From: Symsagittifera roscoffensis
Lineage: Eukaryota > Xenacoelomorpha > Acoela > Convolutidae
DNA length: 64,000 nucleotides
Assembly (NCBI RefSeq): GCF_963678635.1
Contig: NC_087067.1
Span: 57,894,287 to 57,958,286 of the forward strand
Direction of reading: 5' to 3'
Shown here: one piece after another, positions 1 to 12,340 of the stretch
Layout of the letters: each line of letters begins with the position of its first letter
Numbering within the stretch: position 1 is the first letter of the stretch
Notes under the pieces: model-generated
The model's database searches: none
Seen by the model: only the letters and a program-made list of their open reading frames with translations
Told to the model about the DNA's origin: nothing
Made by a program: the position numbers and the translations under genes

Positions 1-1239
1 TTGATCTTCAGTTTGGGTGCTCAATGTGTGCGTCATTTTGCGCCTATTTCCAGTAATCTGGGGTCTGGACCTACAAAGTTAACACTTGTAGTTTTTTGAA
101 TTTTTTTTCAAAACAAAAAAAACTTCTCTTTAAGTCTTAAATGATAGATCAAAATATCCTCCAAGACACTTTTTTTTAATAAAACCAGCTCTTTTCTAAT
201 TCCTGGTTGAATTTTTTTAACAAAGAAAACTGTTTTTTGATGATTTTCTTGTATCAATGTGTCAGATTTTCTGGCATATGGGTACAGGTCAGAGGGTTGT
301 GCCTCTTGAGCCAGCCCTCTGACACCCTTTATTTTTTTTGATCTTCAGTTTAAGTGCTCAATGTGTGCGTCATTTTGCGCCTATTTCCAATAATCTGGGG
401 TCTGCACCTACAAAGGTGACACTTGTAGTTTTTCGAATTTTTTTTTCAAACAAAAAAAACTTCTCTTTAAGTCCTAAATGATAAATCGAAATATCCTCCA
501 AGACACTGTTTATTAATAAAACCAACTCTTTTCTACTTCCTGGTTGAATTTTAAAAAAAAAACTGTTTTTTGATGATTTTTTTTGTATCCATGTGTCAGA
601 TTTTCTGGCATATGGATACAGGTCAGAGGGCTGTGAATCTTGAGCCAGCCCTCTGACACCCTTTATTTTTTTGATCTTCAGTTTAAGTGCTTAATGTGTG
701 CGTCACTTTGCGCCTATTTCCAGTAATCTGGGGTCTGGACCTACAAAGTTAACACTTGTAGTTTTTTGAATTTTTTTTCAAAACAAAAAAACTTGTCTTT
801 AAGTCTTAAATGATAGATCAAAATATCCTCCAAGACACTTTTTTTTATAAAACCAGCTCTTTTCTAATTCCTGGTTGAATTTTTTAAACAAAGAAAACTG
901 TTTTTTGATGATTTTTTTGTATCAATGTGTCAGATTTTCTGGCATATGGGTACAGGTCAGAGGGCTGTGAATCTTGAGCCAGCCCTCTGACACACTTTAT
1001 TTTTTTTGATCTTCAGTTTAAGTGCTCAATGTGTGCGTCATTTTGCGCCTATTTCCAGTAATCTGGGGTCTGGACCTACAAAGTTAACACTTGTAGTTTT
1101 TTGAATTTTTTTTCAAAACAAAAAAACTTCTCTTTAAGACTTAAATGATAGATCAAAATATCCTCCAAGACACTTTTTTTTATAAAACCAGCTTTTTTCT
1201 AATTCCTGGTTGAATTTTTTAAACAAAGAAAACTGTTTT

Positions 1240-4200
1240 TTGATGATTTTCTTGTATCAATGTGTCAGATTTTCTGGCATATGGGTACAGGTCAGAGGGC
1301 TGTGAATCTTGAGCCAGCCCTCTGACACCCTTTATTTTTTTGATCTTCAGTTTAAGTGCTTAATGTGTGCGTCACCTTGCGCCTAGTTCCAGTAATCTGG
1401 GGTCTGGAACTACAAAGTTAACACTTGCAACTTTTTGAAACTTTTTTTTTCAAAAAAAAAAACAAAATTCCCTTCAAGTCTTAAATGATAGATCAAAATA
1501 TCCCCCAAGACACTGTTTATTGATAAGATCAGCTCTTTCTTACTTCCTGATTGAATTTTTTAAGTAAACAAACTGTTTTTTGCTGTTTTTTGATGATTTT
1601 TTTTGTACCCATGTGTCAGATTTTCTGGCATATGGGTACAGGTCAGAGGGCTGTGCCTCCTGAGCCAGCCCTCTGACACCCCTTATTTGTTTTTTATCTT
1701 CAGTTTAATTGCTCAATGTGTGCGTCATTTTGCCCCTATTTCCTGTAATCTGGGGTTTGAACCTACAAAGTTAAAACTTGTAACTTTTTGAAACTTTTTT
1801 TTCCAAAAAAAACAAAATTCCCTTCAAGTCTTAAATGATAGATCAAAATATCCCCCAAGACACTGTTTATTGATAAGATCAGCTCTTTTCTAATTCCTGG
1901 TTGAATTTTTTAAACAAAGAAAACTGTTTTTTGATGATTTTCTTGTATCAATGTGTCAGATTTTCTGGCATATGTGTACAGGTCAGAGGGCTGTGCCTCC
2001 TGAGCCAGCCCTCTGACACCCCTTATTTGTTTTTGATCTTCAGTTTAATTGCTCAATGTGTGCGTCATTTTGCCCCTATTTCCAGTAATCTGGGGTCTGG
2101 ACCTACAAAGTTAACATTTGTAGTTTTTTGAATTTTTTTCAAAACAAAAAAAACTTCTCTTTAAGTCTTAAATGATAGATCAAAATATCCTCCAAGACAC
2201 TTTTTTTTAATAAAACCAGCTCTTTTCTAATTCCTGGTTGAATTTTTTAAAAAAGAAAACTGTTTTTTGATGATTTTCTTGTATCAATGTGTCAGATTTT
2301 CTGGCATATGGGTACAGGTCAGAGGGCCGTGCCTCTTGAACCAGCCCTCTGACACCCTTTATTTTTTGATCTTCAGTTTAAGTGCTTAATGTGTGCGTCA
2401 TTTTGCGCCTAGTTCCAGTAATCTGGGGTCTGGAAATACAAAGTTAACACTTGCAATTTTTTGAAACTTTTTTTTTCAAAAAAAAAAACAAAATTCCTTT
2501 CAAGTCTTAAATGATAGATCAAAATATCCTCCAAGACACTGTTTATTAATAAGATCAGCTCTTTCTTACTTCCTGATTGAATTTTTTAAGTAAACAAACT
2601 GTTTTTTGCTGTTTTTTGATGATTTTTTTTGTACCCATGTGTCAGATTTTCTGGCATATGGGTACAGGTCAGAGGGCTGTGCCTCCTGAGCCAGCCCTCT
2701 GACACCCCTTATTTGTTTTTGATCTTCAGTTTAATTGCTCAATGTGTGCGTCATTTTGCCCCTATTTCCAGTAATCTGGGGTCTGGACCTACAAAGTTAA
2801 CATTTGTAGTTTTTTGAATTTTTTTCAAAACAAAAAAAACTTCTCTTTAAGTCTTAAATGATAGATCAAAATATCCTCCAAGACACTTTTTTAAAAAAAC
2901 CAGCTCTTTTCTAATTCCTGGTTGAATTTTTTAAAAAAGAAAACTGTTTTTTGATGATTTTCTTGTATCAATGTGTCAGATTTTCTGGCATATGGGTACA
3001 GGTCAGAGGGCCGTGCCTCTTGAACCAGCCCTCTGACACCCTTTATTTTTTGATCTTCAGTTTAAGTGCTTAATGTGTGCGTCATTTTGCGCCTAGTTCC
3101 AGTAATCTGGGGTCTGGAAACACAAAGTTAACACTTGCAATTTTTTGAAACTTTTTTTTTCAAAAAAAAAACAAAATTCCTTTCAAGTCTTAAATGATAG
3201 ATCAAAATATCCTCCAAGACACTGTTTATTAATAAGATCAGCTCTTTCTTACTTCCTGATTGAATTTTTTAAGTAAACAAACTGTTTTTTGCTGTTTTTT
3301 GATGATTTTTTTTGTACCCATGTGTCAGATTTTCTGGCATATGGGTACAGGTCAGAGGGCTGTGCCTCCTGAGCCAGCCCTCTGACACCCCTTATTTGTT
3401 TTTGATCTTCAGTTTAATTGCTCAATGTGTGCGTCATTTTGCCCCTATTTCCTGTAATCTGGGGTTTGAACCTACAAAGTTAAAACTTGTAACTTTTTGA
3501 AACTTTTTTTTCCAAAAAAAACAAAATTCCCTTCAAGTCTTAAATGATAGATCAAAATATCCCCCAAGACACTGTTTATTGATAAGATCAGCTCTTTTCT
3601 AATTCCTGGTTGAATTTTTTAAACAAAGAAAACTGTTTTTTGATGATTTTCTTGTATCAATGTGTCAGATTTTCTGGCATATGTGTACAGGTCAGAGGGC
3701 TGTGCCTCCTGAGCCAGCCCTCTGACACCCCTTATTTGTTTTTGATCTTCAGTTTAATTGCTCAATGTGTGCGTCATTTTGCCCCTATTTCCAGTAATCT
3801 GGGGTCTGGACCTACAAAGTTAACATTTGTAGTTTTTTGAATTTTTTTCAAAACAAAAAAAACTTCTCTTTAAGTCTTAAATGATAGATCAAAATATCCT
3901 CCAAGACACTTTTTTTTAATAAAACCAGCTCTTTTCTAATTCCTGGTTGAATTTTTTAAAAAAGAAAACTGTTTTTTGATGATTTTCTTGTATCAATGTG
4001 TCAGATTTTCTGGCATATGGGTACAGGTCAGAGGGCCGTGCCTCTTGAACCAGCCCTCTGACACCCTTTATTTTTTGATCTTCAGTTTAAGTGCTTAATG
4101 TGTGCGTCATTTTGCGCCTAGTTCCAGTAATCTGGGGTCTGGAAATACAAAGTTAACACTTGCAATTTTTTGAAACTTTTTTTTTCAAAAAAAAAAACAA

Positions 4201-4430
4201 AATTCCTTTCAAGTCTTAAATGATAGATCAAAATATCCTCCAAGACACTGTTTATTAATAAGATCAGCTCTTTCTTACTTCCTGATTGAATTTTTTAAGT
4301 AAACAAACTGTTTTTTGCTGTTTTTTGATGATTTTTTTTGTACCCATGTGTCAGATTTTCTGGCATATGGGTACAAAACAGAGGGCTGTGCCTCCTGAGC
4401 CAGCCCTCTGACACCCCTTATTTTTTTTTG
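1240..4430. repeat. Higher-order repeat, 5 monomers, ~1709 bp
   Basis: Distinctive monomers recur with an offset of 1709 bp: those beginning near 1603, 1901 and 2629 reappear near 3312, 3610 and 4338 with almost identical sequence. The region mixes two monomer types. One begins GTATCAATGTG and has a GAATTTTTTTTCAAAAC junction; the other begins GTACCCATGTG and has a CCAAAAAAAACAAAATTCCC junction. Similarity to the previous copy fades near 4430, so the second copy is incomplete. Confidence 0.85.
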
Positions 4431-6402
4431 ATCTTCAGTTTAATTGCTCAATGTGTGCGTCATTTTGCCCCTATTTCCTGTAATCTGGGGTTTGAACCTA
4501 CAAAGTTAACACTTGTAACTTTTTGAAACTTTTTTTTCCAAAAAAAAAAATTCTCTGTAAGTCTTAAATGATAGATCAAAATATCCTCCAAGACACTGTT
4601 AATTAATAAGACCAGCTCTTTTCTACTTCCTGGTTGTATTTTTTAAACAAAAAAAAACTGTTTTTTGCTGTTTTTTGATGATTTTTGTTGTACCCATGTG
4701 TCAGATTTTCTGGCATATGGGTACAGGTCAGAGGGCTGTGCCTCCTGAGCCAGCCCTCTGACACCCCTTATTTGTTTTTGATCTTCAGTTTAATTGCTCA
4801 ATGTGTGCGTCATTTTGCCCATATTTCCTGTAATCTGGGGTTTGAACCTACAAAGTTAAACTTATAATTTTTTGAAACTTTTTTTTCCAAAAAAAAAAAT
4901 TCTCTGTAAGTCTTAAATGATAGATCAAAATATCCTCCAAGACACTGTTAATTAATAAGACCAGCTCTTTTCTACTTCCTGGTTGTATTTCTTAAACAAA
5001 AAAAAACTGTTTTTGCTGTTTTTTGATGATTTTTTTTGTACCCATGTGTCAGATTTTCTGGCATATGGGTACAGGTCAGAGGGCTGTGCCTCTTGAGCCA
5101 GCCCTCTGACACCCTTTATTTGTTTTTGATCTTCAGTTTAATTGCTCAATGTGTGCGTCATTTTGCCCCTATTTCCAGTAATCTGGGGTCTGAACCTACA
5201 AAGTTAACACTTGTAATTTTTTGAAACTTTTTTTTTAAAAAAATTCTCTGTAAATCTTAAATGATAGATCAAAATATCCTCCAAGACACTGTTAATTAAT
5301 AAGACCAGCTCTTCTCTACTTCCTGGTTGTGTTTTTTAAACAAAAAAAACTGTTTTTTGCTGTTTTTTGATGATTTTTTTTGTACCCATGTGTCAGATTT
5401 TCTGGAATATGGGTACAATTCAGAGGGCTGTGCCTCTTGAGCCAGCCCTCTGACACCCTTTATTTCTTTTTTATCTTCAGTTTAAGTGCTCAATGTGTGC
5501 GTCATTTTGCGCCTATTTCCAGTAATCTGGGGTCTGGACCTACAAAGTTAACACTTGTAACTTTCTGAAACTTTTTTTTCCAAAAAAAAAAATTCTCTGT
5601 AAGTCTTAAATGATAGATCAAAATATCCTCCAAGACACTGTTAATTAATAAGACCAGCTCTTTTCTACTTCCTGGTTGTATTTTTTAAACAAAAAAAAAC
5701 TGTTTTTTGCTGTTTTTTGATGATTTTTTTTTGTACCCATGTGTCAGATTTTCTGGCATATGGGTACAGGTCAGAGGGCTGTGCCTCCTGAGCCAGCCCT
5801 CTGACACCCCTTATTTGTTTTTGATCTTCAGTTTAATTGCTCAATGTGTGCCTCATTTTGCCCATATTTCCTGTAATCTGGGGTTTGAACCTACAAAGTT
5901 AACACTTATAATTTTTGAAACTTTTTTTTCCAAAAAAAAAAATTCTCTGTAAGTCTTAAATGATAGATCAAAATATCCTCCAAGACACTGTTAATTAATA
6001 AGACCAGCTCTTTTCTACTTCCTGGTTGTATTTTTTAAACAAAAAAACTGTTTTTTGCTGTTTTTTGATGATTTTTTTTGTACCCATGTGTCAGATTTTC
6101 TGGCATATGGGTACAAATCAGAGGGCTGTGCCTCTTGAGCCAGCCCTCTGACACCCTTTATTTCTTTTTTATCTTCAGTTTAAGTGCTCAATGTGTGCGT
6201 CATTTTGCCCCTATTTCCAGTAATCTGGGGTCTGAACCTACAAAGTTAACACTTGCAAATTTTTGAAACTTTTTTTTCAAAAAAAAAAACAAAATTCCCT
6301 TCAAGTCCTAAATGATAGATCAAAATATCCTCCAAGACACTGTTTATTAATAAGATCAGCTCTTTTTTACTTCCTGATTGAATTTGTTAAGTAAACAAAC
6401 TG

Positions 6403-6431
6403 TTTTTTGCTGTTTTTTGATGATTTTTTTT
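6403..6431. other. Phased T-tracts (representative monomer)
   Basis: Three T-tracts begin at 6403 (6 T), 6413 (6 T) and 6424 (8 T), spacing of 10 and 11 bp, close to one helical turn. Phased A/T-tracts of this length are known to cause intrinsic DNA curvature. The arrangement is seen in most monomers of the window. One example is given here; variants have an extra TTTTTTGCTG unit (near 45270 and 45965) or lose the whole block (near 46640). Confidence 0.8.
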
Positions 6432-6466
6432 GTACCCATGTGTCAGATTTTCTGGCATATGGGTAC
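6432..6466. repeat. Inverted repeat 1 of satellite monomer (8-bp arms)
   Basis: GTACCCAT (6432-6439) is the exact reverse complement of ATGGGTAC (6459-6466), with a 19-bp centre. It is one representative of a dyad present in most monomers; it is broken in the early GTATCAATG variant monomers (for example near 245, 920 and 1255). It directly follows the T-tract block and lies 2 bp from a second dyad. Confidence 0.9.
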
Positions 6467-6468
6467 AG

Positions 6469-6504
6469 GTCAGAGGGCTGTGCCTATTGAGCCAGCCCTC
6501 TGAC
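6469..6504. repeat. Inverted repeat 2 of satellite monomer (12-bp arms)
   Basis: GTCAGAGGGCTG (6469-6480) and CAGCCCTCTGAC (6493-6504) are perfect reverse complements around a 12-bp centre (usually TGCCTCTTGAGC). This is the longest perfect dyad in the monomer and the most GC-rich part. In addition GTGTCAG inside the first dyad can pair with CTGACAC at the end of this one, so two alternative foldings compete. Arm mutations in variant monomers (GTCAAAAGG, GTCATAGGG, GTCAGAGGGA) are not matched by compensating changes. Confidence 0.92.
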
Positions 6505-9429
6505 ACCCTTTATTTGTTTTTGATCTTCAGTTTAATTGCTCAATGTGTGCGTCATTTTGCCCCTATTTCCAGTAATCTGGGGTCTGGACCTACAAAGTTA
6601 ACACTTGCAATTTTTTGAAACTTTTTTTTCAAAAAAAAAAAACAAAATTCCCTTCAAGTCTTAAATGATAGATCAAAATATCCTCCAAGACACTGTTTAT
6701 TAATAAGATCAGCTCTTTTTTACTTCCTGATTGAATTTGTTAAGTAAACAAACTGTTTTTTGCTGTTTTTTGATGATTTTTTTTGTACCCATGTGTCAGA
6801 TTTTCTGGCATATGGGTACAGGTCAGAGGGCTGTGCCTCTTGAGCCAGCCCTCTGACACCCTTTATTTGTTTTTGATCTTCAGTTTAATTGCTCAATGTG
6901 TGCGTCATTTTGCCCATATTTCCAGTAATCTGGGGTCTGAACCTACAAAGTTAACACTTGTAATTTTTTGAAACTTTTTTTTCAAAAAAAAAGAATTCTC
7001 TGTAAGTCTTAAATGATAGATCAAAATATCCTCCAAGACACTGTTAATTAACAAGACCAGCTCTTTTCAACTTCCTGATTGAATTTTTTAAACAAAAAAA
7101 ACTTTTTTTTGCTGTTTTTTGATGATTTTTTGTGTACCCATGTGTCAGATTTTCTGGCATATGGGTACAGGTCAAAAGGCTGTGCCTCTTGAGCCAGCCC
7201 TCTCACACCCTTTGTTTCTTTTTTATCTTCAGTTTAAGTGCTCAATGTGTGCGTCATTTTGCGCCTATTTCCAGTAATCTGGGGTCTGGACCTACAAAGT
7301 TAACACTTGCAATTTTTTGAAACTTTTTTTTTCAAAAAAAAACAAAATTCCCTTCAAGTCTTAAATGAAAGATCAAAATATCCTCCAAGACACTGTTTAT
7401 TAATAAGATCAGCTCTTTTTTACTTCCTGATTGAATTTGTTAAGTAAACAAACTGTTTTTTGCTGTTTTTTGATGATTTTTTTTGTACCCATGTGTCAGA
7501 TTTTCTGGCATATGGGTACAGGTCAGAGGGCTTTGCCTCTTGAGCCAGCCCTCTGACACCCTTTATTTGTTTTTGATCTTCAGTTTAATTGCTCATTGTG
7601 TGCGTCATTTTGCCCCTATTTCCAGCAATCTGGGGTCTGAACCTACAAAGTTAACACTTAAAATTTTTTGAAACTTTTTTTTCAAAAAAAAAAATCTCTG
7701 TATGTCTTAAATGATAGATCAAAATATCCTCCAAGACACTGTTAATTAACAAGACCAGCTCTTTTCAACTTCCTGATTGAGTTTTTTAAACAAAGAAAAC
7801 TGTTTTTTGCTGTTTTTTGATGATTTTTTTGTGTACCCATGTGTCAGATTTTCTGGCATATGGGTACAGGTCAAAAGGCTGTGCCTCTTGAGCCAGCCCT
7901 CTCACACCCTTTGTTTCTTTTTTATCTTCAGTTTAAGTGCTCAATGTGTGCATCATTTTGCGCCTATTTCCAGTAATCTGGGGTCTGGACCTACAAAGTT
8001 AACACATGTAATTTTTTGAAACTTTTTTTTCCGAAAAAAAAATTCTCTTTAAGTCTTAAATGATAGATCAAAATATCCTCCAAGACACTGTTTATTAATA
8101 AGAAAAGCTTTTTTCTACTTCTTGAGTGATTGTTTTAAAAAAAACTGTTTTTTGCTGTTTTTTGATGATTTTTTTTTTGTACCCATGTGTCAGATTTTCT
8201 GGCATATGGGTACAATTCAGAGGGCTGTGCCTCTTGAGCCAGCCCTCTGACACCCTTTATTTCTTTTTTATCTTCAGTTTAAGTGCTCAATGTGTGCGTC
8301 ATTTTGCGCTTATTTCCAGTAATCTGGGGTCTGGACCTACAAAGTTAACACGTGCAATTTTTTGAAACTTTCTTTTCAAAAAAAAACAAATATCTCTTCA
8401 AGTCTTAAATGATAGATCAAAATATCCTCCAAGACACTGTTTATTAATAAGATCAGCTCTTTTTTACTTCCTGATTGAATTTGTTAAGTAAACAAACTGT
8501 TTTTTGCTGTTTTTTTGATGATTTTTTTTGTACCCATGTGTCAGATTTTCTGGCATATGGGTACAGGTCAGAGGGCTGTGCCTCTTGAGCCAGCCCTCTG
8601 ACACCCTTTATTTGTTTTTGATCTTCAGTTTAATTGCTCAATGTGTGCGTCATTTTGCCCCTATTTCCAGTAATCTGGGGTCTGAACCTACAAAGTTAAC
8701 ACTTGTAATTTTTTGAAACTTTTTTTTCAAAAAAAAAAAAATTCTCTGTAAGTCTTAAATGATAGATCAAAATATCCTCCAAGACACTGTTAATTAACAA
8801 GACCAGCTCTTTTCAACTTCCTGATTGAGTTTTTTAAACAAAGAAAACTGTTTTTTTTCTGTTTTTTGATGATTTTTTTGTGTACCCATGTGTCAGATTT
8901 TCTGGCATATGGGTACAGGTCAAAAGGCTGTGCCTCTTGAGCCAGCCCTCTCACACCCTTTGTTTCTTTTTTATTTTCAGTTTAAGTGCTCAATGTGTGC
9001 ATCATTTTGCGCCTTTTTCCAATAATCTGGGGTCTGGACCTACAAAGTTAACACATGTAATTTTTTGAAACTTTTTTTCCGAAAAAAAAATTCTCTTTAA
9101 GTCTTAAATGATAGATCAAAATATCCTCCAAGACACTGTTTATTAATAAGAAAAGCTTTTTTCTACTTCCTGAGTGATTGTTTTAAAAAAAACTGTTTTT
9201 TGCTGTTTTTTGATGATTTTTTTTTGTACCCATGTGTCAGATTTTCTGGCATATGGGTACAGGTCAGAGAGCTGTGCCTCTTGAGCCAGCCCTCTGAAAC
9301 CCTTTATTTTTTTTGATCTTCAGTTTAAGTGCTCAATGTGTGCGTAATTTTGCGCCTATTTCCAGTAATCTGGGGTCTGAACCTACAAAGTTAACACTTG
9401 TAATTTTTGAAACTTTTTTTTCAAAAAAA

Positions 9430-12340
9430 AAATTCTCTGTAAGTCTTAAATGATAGACATAGATCAAAATATCCTCCAAGACACTGTTTATTAATAAGAT
9501 CAGCTCTTTTTTACTTCCTGATTGAATTTGTTAAGTAAACAAACTGTTTTTTGCTGTTTTTTGATGATTTTTTTTGTACCCATGTGTCAGATTTTCTGGC
9601 ATATGGGTACAGGTCAAAAGGCTGTGCCTCTTGAGCCAGCCCTCTCACACCCTTTGTTTCTTTTTATCTTCAGTTTAAGTGTTCAATGTGTGCATCATTT
9701 TGCGCCTATTTCCAATAATCTGGGGTCTGGACCTACAAAGTTAACACATGTAATTTTTTGAAACTTTTTTTTCCGAAACAAAATTCTCTTCAAGTCTTAA
9801 ATGATAGATCAAAATATCCTCCAAGACACTGTTTATTAATAAGATCAGCTCTTTTTTACTTCCTGATTGAATTTGTTAAGTAAACAAACTGTTTTTTGCT
9901 GTTTTTTGATGATTTTTTTTTGTACCCATGTGTCAGATTTTCTGGCATATGGGTACAGGTCAGAGGGCTGTGCCTCTTGAGCCAGCCCTCTGACACCCAT
10001 TATTTGTTTTTGATCTTCAGTTTAATTGCTCAATGTGTGCGTCATTTTGCCCCTATTTCCAGTAATCTGGGGTCTGAACCTACAAAGTTAACACTTGTAA
10101 TTTTTTGAAACTTTTTTTTCAAAAAAAAAAATTCTCTGTAAGTCTTAAATGATAGATCAAAATATCCTCCAAGACACTGTTTATTAATAAGATCAGCTCT
10201 TTTTTACTTCCTGATTGAATTTGTTAAGTAAACAAACTGTTTTTTGCTGTTTTTTGATGATTTTTTTTTGTACCCATGTGTCAGATTTTCTGGCATATGG
10301 GTACAGGTCAAAAGGCTGTGCCTCTTGAGCCAGCCCTCTCACACCCTTTGTTTCTTTTTATCTTCAGTTTAAGTGTTCAATGTGTGCATCATTTTGCGCC
10401 TATTTCCAATAATCTGGGGTCTGGACCTACAAAGTTAACACATGTAATTTTTTGAAACTTTTTTTTCCGAAACAAAATTCTCTTCAAGTCTTAAATGATA
10501 GATCAAAATATCCTCCAAGACACTGTTTATTAATAAGATCAGCTCTTTTTTACTTCCTGATTGAATTTGTTAAGTAAACAAACTGTTTTTTGCTGTTTTT
10601 TGATGATTTTTTTTTGTACCCATGTGTCAGATTTTCTGGCATATGGGTACAGGTCAGAGGGCTGTGCCTCTTGAGCCAGCCCTCTGACACCCATTATTTG
10701 TTTTTGATCTTCAGTTTAATTGCTCAATGTGTGCGTCATTTTGCCCCTATTTCCAGTAATCTGGGGTCTGAACCTACAAAGTTAACACTTGTAATTTTTT
10801 GAAACTTTTTTTTCAAAAAAAAAAAATTCTCTGTAAGTCTTAAATGATAGATCAAAATATCCTCCAAGACACTGTTAATTAAGAAGACCAGCTCTTTTCT
10901 ACTTCCTGATTGAGTTTTTCAAAACAAAGAAAACTGTTTTTTGCTGTTTTTTGATGATTTTTTTGTGTACCCATGTGTCAGATTTTCTGGCATATGGGTA
11001 CAGGTCAAAAGGCTGTGCCTCTTGAGCCAGCCCTCTCACACCCTTTGTTTCTTTTTTATCTTCAGTTTAAGTGCTCAATGTGTGCGTAATTTTGCGCCTA
11101 TTTCCAGTAATCTGGGGTCTGAACATACAAAGTTAACACTTGTAATTTTTTGAAACTTTTTTTTCAAAAAAAAATTCTCTGTAAGTCTTAAATGATAGAC
11201 ATAGATCAAAATATCCTCCAAGACACTGTTTATTAATAAGATCAGCTCTTTTTTACTTCCTGATTGAATTTTTTAAGTAAACAAACTGTTTTTTGCTGTT
11301 TTTTGATGATTTTTATTGTACCCATGTGTCAGATTTTCTGGCATATGGGTACAGGTCAGAGGGTTGAGCCTCTTGAGCCAGCCCTCTCACACCCTTTGTT
11401 TCTTTTTATCTTCAGTTTAAGTGATCAATGTGTGCATCATTTTGCGCCTATTTCCAATAATCTGGGGTCTGGACCTACAAAGTTAACACATGTAATTTTT
11501 TGAAACTTTTTTTTCCGAAACAAAATTCTCTTCAAGTCTTAAATGATAGATCAAAATATCCTCCAAGACACTGTTTATTAATAAGATCAGCTCTTTTTTA
11601 CTTCCTGATTGAATTTGTTAAGTAAACAAACTGTTTTTTGCTGTTTTTTGATGATTTTTTTTTGTACCCATGTGTCAGATTTTCTGGCATATGGGTACAG
11701 GTCAGAGGGCTGTGCCTCTTGAGCCAGCCCTCTGACACCCATTATTTGTTTTTGATCTTCAGTTTAATTGCTCAATGTGTGCGTCATTTTGCCCCTATTT
11801 CCAGTAATCTGGGGTCTGAACCTACAAAGTTAACACTTGTAATTTTTTGAAACTTTTTTTTTCAAAAAAAAAAATTCTATGTAAGTCTTAAATGATAGAT
11901 CAAAATATCCTCCAAGACACTGTTAATTAAGAAGACCAGCTCTTTTCTACTTCCTGATTGAGTTTTTTAAACAAAGAAAACTGTTTTTTGCTGTTTTTTG
12001 ATGATTTTTTTGTGTACCCATGTGTCAGATTTTCTGGCATATGGGTACAGGTCAAAAGGCTGTGCCTCTTGAGCCAGCCCTCTCACACCCTTTGTTTCTT
12101 TTTTATCTTCAGTTTAAGTGCTTAATGTGTGCATCATTTTGCGCCTATTTCCAATAATCTGGGGTCTGGACCTACAAAGTTAACACATGTAATTTTTTGA
12201 AACTTTTTTTTCCGAGAAAAAAATTCTCTTTAAGTCTTAAATGATAGATCAAAATATCCTCCAAGACACTGTTTATTAATAAGAAAAGCTTTTTTCTACT
12301 TCCTGAGTGATTGTTTTAAAAAAAACTGTTTTTTGCTGTT
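9430..12340. repeat. Nested higher-order repeats, 694 and ~1742 bp
   Basis: A dimer of 694 bp is duplicated: the monomer near 9896 reappears near 10590, and the CCGAAACAAAATTCTC junction near 9772 reappears near 10467. The monomers near 9522 and 9896 recur near 11264 and 11638, an offset of 1742 bp (5 monomers). The second large copy lacks one dimer relative to the first, so that its later part matches with an offset of 1048 bp. This is the pattern expected from unequal exchange. Confidence 0.8.

Larger units (their letters stand above)
4430..9430. repeat. Satellite sub-block with alternating monomer variants
   Basis: Monomers of about 350 bp alternate between a type with TTTAATTGCTC and TTTTGCCCC and a type with TTTAAGTGCTC and TTTTGCGCC. 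A third marker, a hairpin arm GTCAAAAGGCTG paired with CCTCTCACACC, recurs near 7170, 7870 and 8920. The order of variants is irregular, so I call it a mixed higher-order region rather than a strict repeat. Confidence 0.75.

Noticed and set aside
1603-1791. A 62-residue ORF starting MYPCVRFSGIWVQ that recurs in dozens of monomers
   Set aside because: It lies in tandem satellite, is broken by stops and frameshifts in many monomers, has no initiation context or domain, and its conservation is explained by repeat homogenisation.
5038-5110. Rho-independent terminators (GC hairpin with T-runs nearby)
   Set aside because: The T-run is not directly downstream of the stem and the DNA is eukaryotic satellite.
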